In this document: piece by piece, positions 61,224-64,000 of the stretch
Position numbering within the stretch: the first letter of the stretch is position 1
How the letters are laid out: each line of letters opens with the position of its first letter
Source of the DNA: Oceanisphaera sp. IT1-181
GTDB lineage: Bacteria > Pseudomonadota > Gammaproteobacteria > Enterobacterales > Aeromonadaceae
Length of the DNA: 64,000 bases
Reading direction: 5' to 3'
Assembly: GCF_033807535.1 (NCBI RefSeq)
Contig: NZ_CP136856.1
Location: forward strand, 801,001 to 865,000
Position numbers and translations under genes: made by a program
The notes under the pieces: generated by a model
Databases searched by the model: none
What the model was told of the DNA's origin: nothing
The model's input: only the letters and a program-made list of their open reading frames with translations

Positions 61224-61284
61224 TTACACTTTAACGCGCCAATAAATGCAATAAACTACACTTTTACGCGCGAATAAATGTAAT
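61224..61284 (-). promoter_or_regulatory. Direct repeats at the DUF4143 ATPase promoter
   Basis: A 29-bp unit occurs twice, at 61224-61252 and 61256-61284, with 4 mismatches and a 32-bp period (about three helical turns). Both copies contain ACACTTT, ACGCGC and AATAAATG. They look like tandem operator sites, possibly bound by the ATPase itself (inference). Confidence 0.7.
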
Positions 61285-61314
61285 TCCGATGCTGGTAGTG
61301 CTCATTCAGTAACA

Positions 61315-61352
61315 AAAAAAGCGCTCACTTTTTCATGAGTGAGCGCTTTTTT
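61315..61352. terminator. Bidirectional terminator downstream of the amidohydrolase gene
   Basis: AAAAAAGCGCTCACT (61315-61329) and AGTGAGCGCTTTTTT (61338-61352) form a 15-bp stem with an 8-base loop. On the minus strand it stops the amidohydrolase gene before the ATPase promoter. Confidence 0.92.
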
Positions 61353-61369
61353 GAAGGATACAAAGCGAG

Positions 61370-62491
61370 TCAGTCCGCAGACTTTGGTTTTTTCTGCGGC
61401 TTAAGATCTGTGTCTAACGGCTGAACTTTTTTCTCTTCATCTCGCTGCTGTTTTTGTTCGGGCTCTTGCTCAGGCGGTGCGTCTGGCTTGGCTGACTTAG
61501 GCAGTAACGCTAAAAAATTATCGTGGGCGATAGCGCTGGCCACATTGGTGGGCAATGCCTGCAATATCGGTTCGAAGCCTTGCATAGTCTTGCCTAAGTT
61601 GCCAAAGCGACCCACAACATCACTGCCGAGTACGAAGCGAGTGGGGTATTGTGTTAGCAATGCCAACCACTTCGGCCGTGGCTTGCCTTTTTCATCGAGC
61701 AAGTAGGGCTCTAGCAACGTCCAAGATAAATCTATGGTTAAGTTGTCATAGTCGGCCAACAGGCGCTTGAGTAAGGGTCGTAAAAAGTCTAATTCATCTT
61801 GATGACGATGCAGCTCTTTACTGGTACCCGCATGGGCCCAAATAAACTTAACATCAGGATTTTTACTGACCGCCTCTTCCAGCTCTTCTAAATACAGCGG
61901 GTTACGCTCACGCTTTGAGGTGACGTTGCTGTGAATAAGCACCGGCAAGTTGAACTCAGCTGCCACCTTATAGATTTTCATCATGGCTTCGCTATTGGCG
62001 CGCGGCGTATCGCCGTGCAGCAGCGCGGTGACGTCGTCGTGACGAGTAAACACTTCGCCAATGCCTTGCCAAAAGCCAGGGTTAAGCTCAAGCGCACGGC
62101 GCAAATGAGCGGCAGAATTTTTATCGGTGGCGTTAATGCCGGATAAAAAAGGAATAAAACGCTGCTGATCCTCAGGCGCCAGCGCTTGAATGGCATGCAA
62201 TAACTCAAAATCAGTGGCGCTATACCAATACATGGCGGCGTCGTCACCCGCATAGTAACGAGGCTTTTGCGGTTCATCTTCTTGCCAAATTTTCGCCACC
62301 GGAATGCCCATAATGGCGGCACGGCGAATATCACCGTCGTCCATGGCGCTCAGCAATGCAGGCATGCCCTCAGACTCTTGAAAAAAATCGACGTAGTGCA
62401 GATGACCATCCACGTAGGCGCGGGCCTGAGCGAGCGGGCTGCTGAGTAATAAGGAGAGGCTCAGCGATGCATAAAGAGTAGTCCGTAACAA
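61370..62491 (-). CDS. Periplasmic amidohydrolase-family protein
   Basis: 373-residue protein with a signal peptide (cleaved near AQA, residue 23) and an amidohydrolase_2 TIM barrel. Metal-site motifs are DGHLHY (H30, H32), LPVLIHSNVTSK near 185, FIWAHAGTSKELHRH near 218 and FVLGSDVVGRFG near 287. The C-terminal 40 residues are Pro/Lys/Gln-rich. The substrate is unknown. No metal-enzyme partner gene is adjacent; it ends at a strong terminator. Confidence 0.82.
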   Translation of the reverse strand: MLRTTLYASLSLSLLLSSPLAQARAYVDGHLHYVDFFQESEGMPALLSAMDDGDIRRAAIMGIPVAKIWQEDEPQKPRYYAGDDAAMYWYSATDFELLHAIQALAPEDQQRFIPFLSGINATDKNSAAHLRRALELNPGFWQGIGEVFTRHDDVTALLHGDTPRANSEAMMKIYKVAAEFNLPVLIHSNVTSKRERNPLYLEELEEAVSKNPDVKFIWAHAGTSKELHRHQDELDFLRPLLKRLLADYDNLTIDLSWTLLEPYLLDEKGKPRPKWLALLTQYPTRFVLGSDVVGRFGNLGKTMQGFEPILQALPTNVASAIAHDNFLALLPKSAKPDAPPEQEPEQKQQRDEEKKVQPLDTDLKPQKKPKSAD

Positions 62492-62809
62492 AATATTGCC
62501 TTTTTTAAGAATGACTTACTGATAAGAGCTCAGTAATACGTAAGAGTTCGCTTAACGCAGAGCGCTTGCTTGCGAGTTAGTCAGTAACTGACCTTAAAAG
62601 TATAAAAAGTCAGCATATTAGCCGACTTGAACGCGGCTTTCATCTTTTGGTGCTATCTGGATCTCATCTTGATCGATATGGGTTAACAGCTTGGCGCAGT
62701 CTCGCACTCACATTTATCCGCACTGAAACGCGTAAGCGCATTCCTTACTTGCGGTCTGAACTATCTAAAAATACACTGTTTATATATACAGTGTTGTGAG
62801 GTGACTAAG
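62492..62809. other. Divergent region upstream of umuD
   Basis: 318 bp. Besides the LexA box at 62774-62793 and the GAGGTGAC ribosome site, no other feature can be supported. The amidohydrolase promoter must lie at the left end. Confidence 0.5.
62774..62793 (+). promoter_or_regulatory. LexA (SOS) box of umuDC
   Basis: A 20-bp operator with the core CTGT at 62776-62779, eight A/T bases, then ACAG at 62788-62791, flanked by CA and TG to complete the palindrome. It matches the LexA CTGT-N8-ACAG consensus and sits 17 bases before the umuD start. Confidence 0.95.
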
Positions 62810-63235
62810 ATGGCTGTTTTGTTAGGGAAAATAGAAGAAGGTATGCATCAAATACTGCCGTTGCTGCTGGATCGCGCTTCTTGTGGATTTCCGAGTCCGG
62901 CGCAAGATTATGTAGAGCAGGGCATAGACCTCAACGATTATTGCATTCGCCACCCCGCAGCCACGTATTTGGTGCGGGCCAGTGGTGATAGCATGATCAA
63001 CGCTGGCATTTATCCCGGCGATTTATTAGTGGTGGATCGCAGTGTAGAGGCGCGCCATGGCCAGATTGTGATTGCCAGCGTGAACGGCGAAATGACCTGT
63101 AAGCGACTCGAGTTAAGGCCCATCGTTCGGCTGATGGCGGCTAATCCTGATTACGCGCCTATCGTACCGGGCGAGGGCGTCACGCTCGAAGTATTTGGCG
63201 TGGTCACCAATTTAGTACGCAAGTTAGCCCTATGA
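62810..63235 (+). CDS. umuD: UmuD, SOS mutagenesis subunit
   Basis: 141-residue S24 LexA-like protein. The self-cleavage site is C25-G26 in ASCGFPSPAQDY, nucleophile S61 in ASGDSMINAG and general base K98 in EMTCKRLE. After RecA-stimulated self-cleavage, UmuD' joins UmuC as DNA polymerase V. ATG 62810 follows GAGGTGAC; an upstream GTG at 62801 is possible. Overlaps umuC by 4 bp (ATGA). Confidence 0.96.
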   Translation: MAVLLGKIEEGMHQILPLLLDRASCGFPSPAQDYVEQGIDLNDYCIRHPAATYLVRASGDSMINAGIYPGDLLVVDRSVEARHGQIVIASVNGEMTCKRLELRPIVRLMAANPDYAPIVPGEGVTLEVFGVVTNLVRKLAL

Positions 63236-64000
63236 AACCGGTATTCGCGCTGGTGGATTGTAATAACTTTTATGCCTCCTGCGAGCGGCTATTTAGGCCA
63301 GATTTACTCGGCCGACCCATAGTGGTGCTCTCTAATAACGATGGCTGCGTGGTGGCGCGAAGTGCTGAGGCAAAGCTGCTCGGTATTAAAATGGGCGTGC
63401 CGTATTTTAAGATAAAAGATGAGTATCAGGCCATGGGCGGCGTGGTGTTCTCCAGCAATTACGCCTTGTACGCAGATATTTCTAGCCGCGTCATGCAAGT
63501 GCTAGAAATGCTCTCGCCCAAAGTCGAGGTGTACTCCATTGATGAAGCCTTTATTGATGTGAGCGGCATACAAAGTCTCACGCCGTTAAGCGTGTTTGGT
63601 GCCGAGCTACAAAGCACGGTGGCGCGCTGGGTAGGCATTAACGTGGGCGTAGGCATTGCACCCACCAAGACACTCGCCAAGCTGGCTAATTACGCGGCCA
63701 AACGTTGGCCAGCCACTGGGGGCGTGGTCGATCTGACCGAACCAGTGCGGCAAAAAAAGCTACTGCAGTTAGTGCCAGTGGAAGAGGTCTGGGGCATAGG
63801 CCGGCGTTTGGCCAAGCAACTGAATGCCATGGGTATTCATACCTCTTGGCAGTTAGCCCAAGCCAATAGCAAGGTGATCCGCCGCCAGTTTTCGGTGGTG
63901 GTGGAGCGCACCGTGTGTGAGCTGAATGGCGAGAGTTGTTTAGGGCTAGATGAAGGGCTTGGCCCCAAGCAGCAGTTGATCAGCTCGCGCAGCTTTGGCG
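63232..64000 (+). CDS. umuC: UmuC, DNA polymerase V catalytic subunit (cut by window end)
   Basis: 256 residues are present before the window ends. It is a Y-family DNA polymerase: MKPVFALVDCNNFYASCERLF start with the metal-binding Asp, SNNDGCVVARS near 34, YSIDEAFIDVSG near 98 (catalytic D-E), and GVGIAPTKTLAKLANYAAK near 135. It starts within the umuD stop (ATGA overlap), and the open frame continues past 64000. Confidence 0.96.
   Translation, partial: MKPVFALVDCNNFYASCERLFRPDLLGRPIVVLSNNDGCVVARSAEAKLLGIKMGVPYFKIKDEYQAMGGVVFSSNYALYADISSRVMQVLEMLSPKVEVYSIDEAFIDVSGIQSLTPLSVFGAELQSTVARWVGINVGVGIAPTKTLAKLANYAAKRWPATGGVVDLTEPVRQKKLLQLVPVEEVWGIGRRLAKQLNAMGIHTSWQLAQANSKVIRRQFSVVVERTVCELNGESCLGLDEGLGPKQQLISSRSFG

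Overview
The window looks like chromosomal DNA of a gammaproteobacterium, probably in or near the Aeromonadales (Oceanisphaera / Oceanimonas / Zobellella type). This is an inference from gene content and order, not from a marker gene: cysZ divergent from zipA-ligA, cysK next to crr, gltX beside a tRNA-Ala array, tesA divergent from ybbA-ybbP, ackA-pta beside yfbV, and moderate GC codon use throughout. No rRNA, CRISPR array or replication origin was seen.

Layout. 1-2.8 kb: the end of a universal stress protein, a YeiH-type transporter, a decayed IS4-family element and a zinc alcohol dehydrogenase. 2.8-5.3 kb: an AT-rich stretch with three paralogous ~100-residue proteins of unknown function (each with its own ribosome site, each followed by a terminator hairpin) and a 296-bp MITE-like element. 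5.3-14.7 kb: an LdcA-like amino-acid decarboxylase, an SLT lipoprotein, an alanine/D-serine symporter plus D-serine ammonia-lyase pair, tmcA, a HlyU-family protein and crr. 14.9-26.8 kb: conserved housekeeping genes (cysK, ldtD, mepK, cysZ, zipA, ligA, an OapA-like gene, gltX) and four identical-anticodon tRNA-Ala(GGC) genes behind a strong stable-RNA promoter. 27-42.6 kb: a TAG-like protein, tesA/ybbA/ybbP, yfcH, tpx, pta-ackA, yfbV, a VanX-like dipeptidase, envelope proteins and purT.

42.8-55.7 kb is the most unusual part. An intact IS1634-family element with a 6-bp target duplication has cut a histidine phosphatase gene in two. Next is a tellurite/stress (Ter) island with two divergent operons: terZABCDE on the minus strand, and ATP-grasp, PRTase-TRSP, HAD, StiP/PELOTA and HpcH-like aldolase genes on the plus strand. 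The plus-strand operon matches the known Ter-associated module predicted to make a nucleoside-like metabolite. The 687-bp spacer holds a G/C inverted repeat and a 104-bp element with long imperfect inverted arms. A rho-independent terminator sits between terD and terE.

55.7-64 kb is mostly genome maintenance: an overlapping pair of FAN1 nuclease and a helicase that joins a RecB/Cas4-like nuclease domain to an XPD/DinG-like motor, then a DUF4143 ATPase with 32-bp-spaced direct repeats at its promoter, a periplasmic amidohydrolase, and a LexA-controlled umuDC operon cut off by the window end.

Several dispersed repeat families punctuate the sequence. The most striking is a short G-rich repeat at gene 3' ends that often supplies the stop codon.
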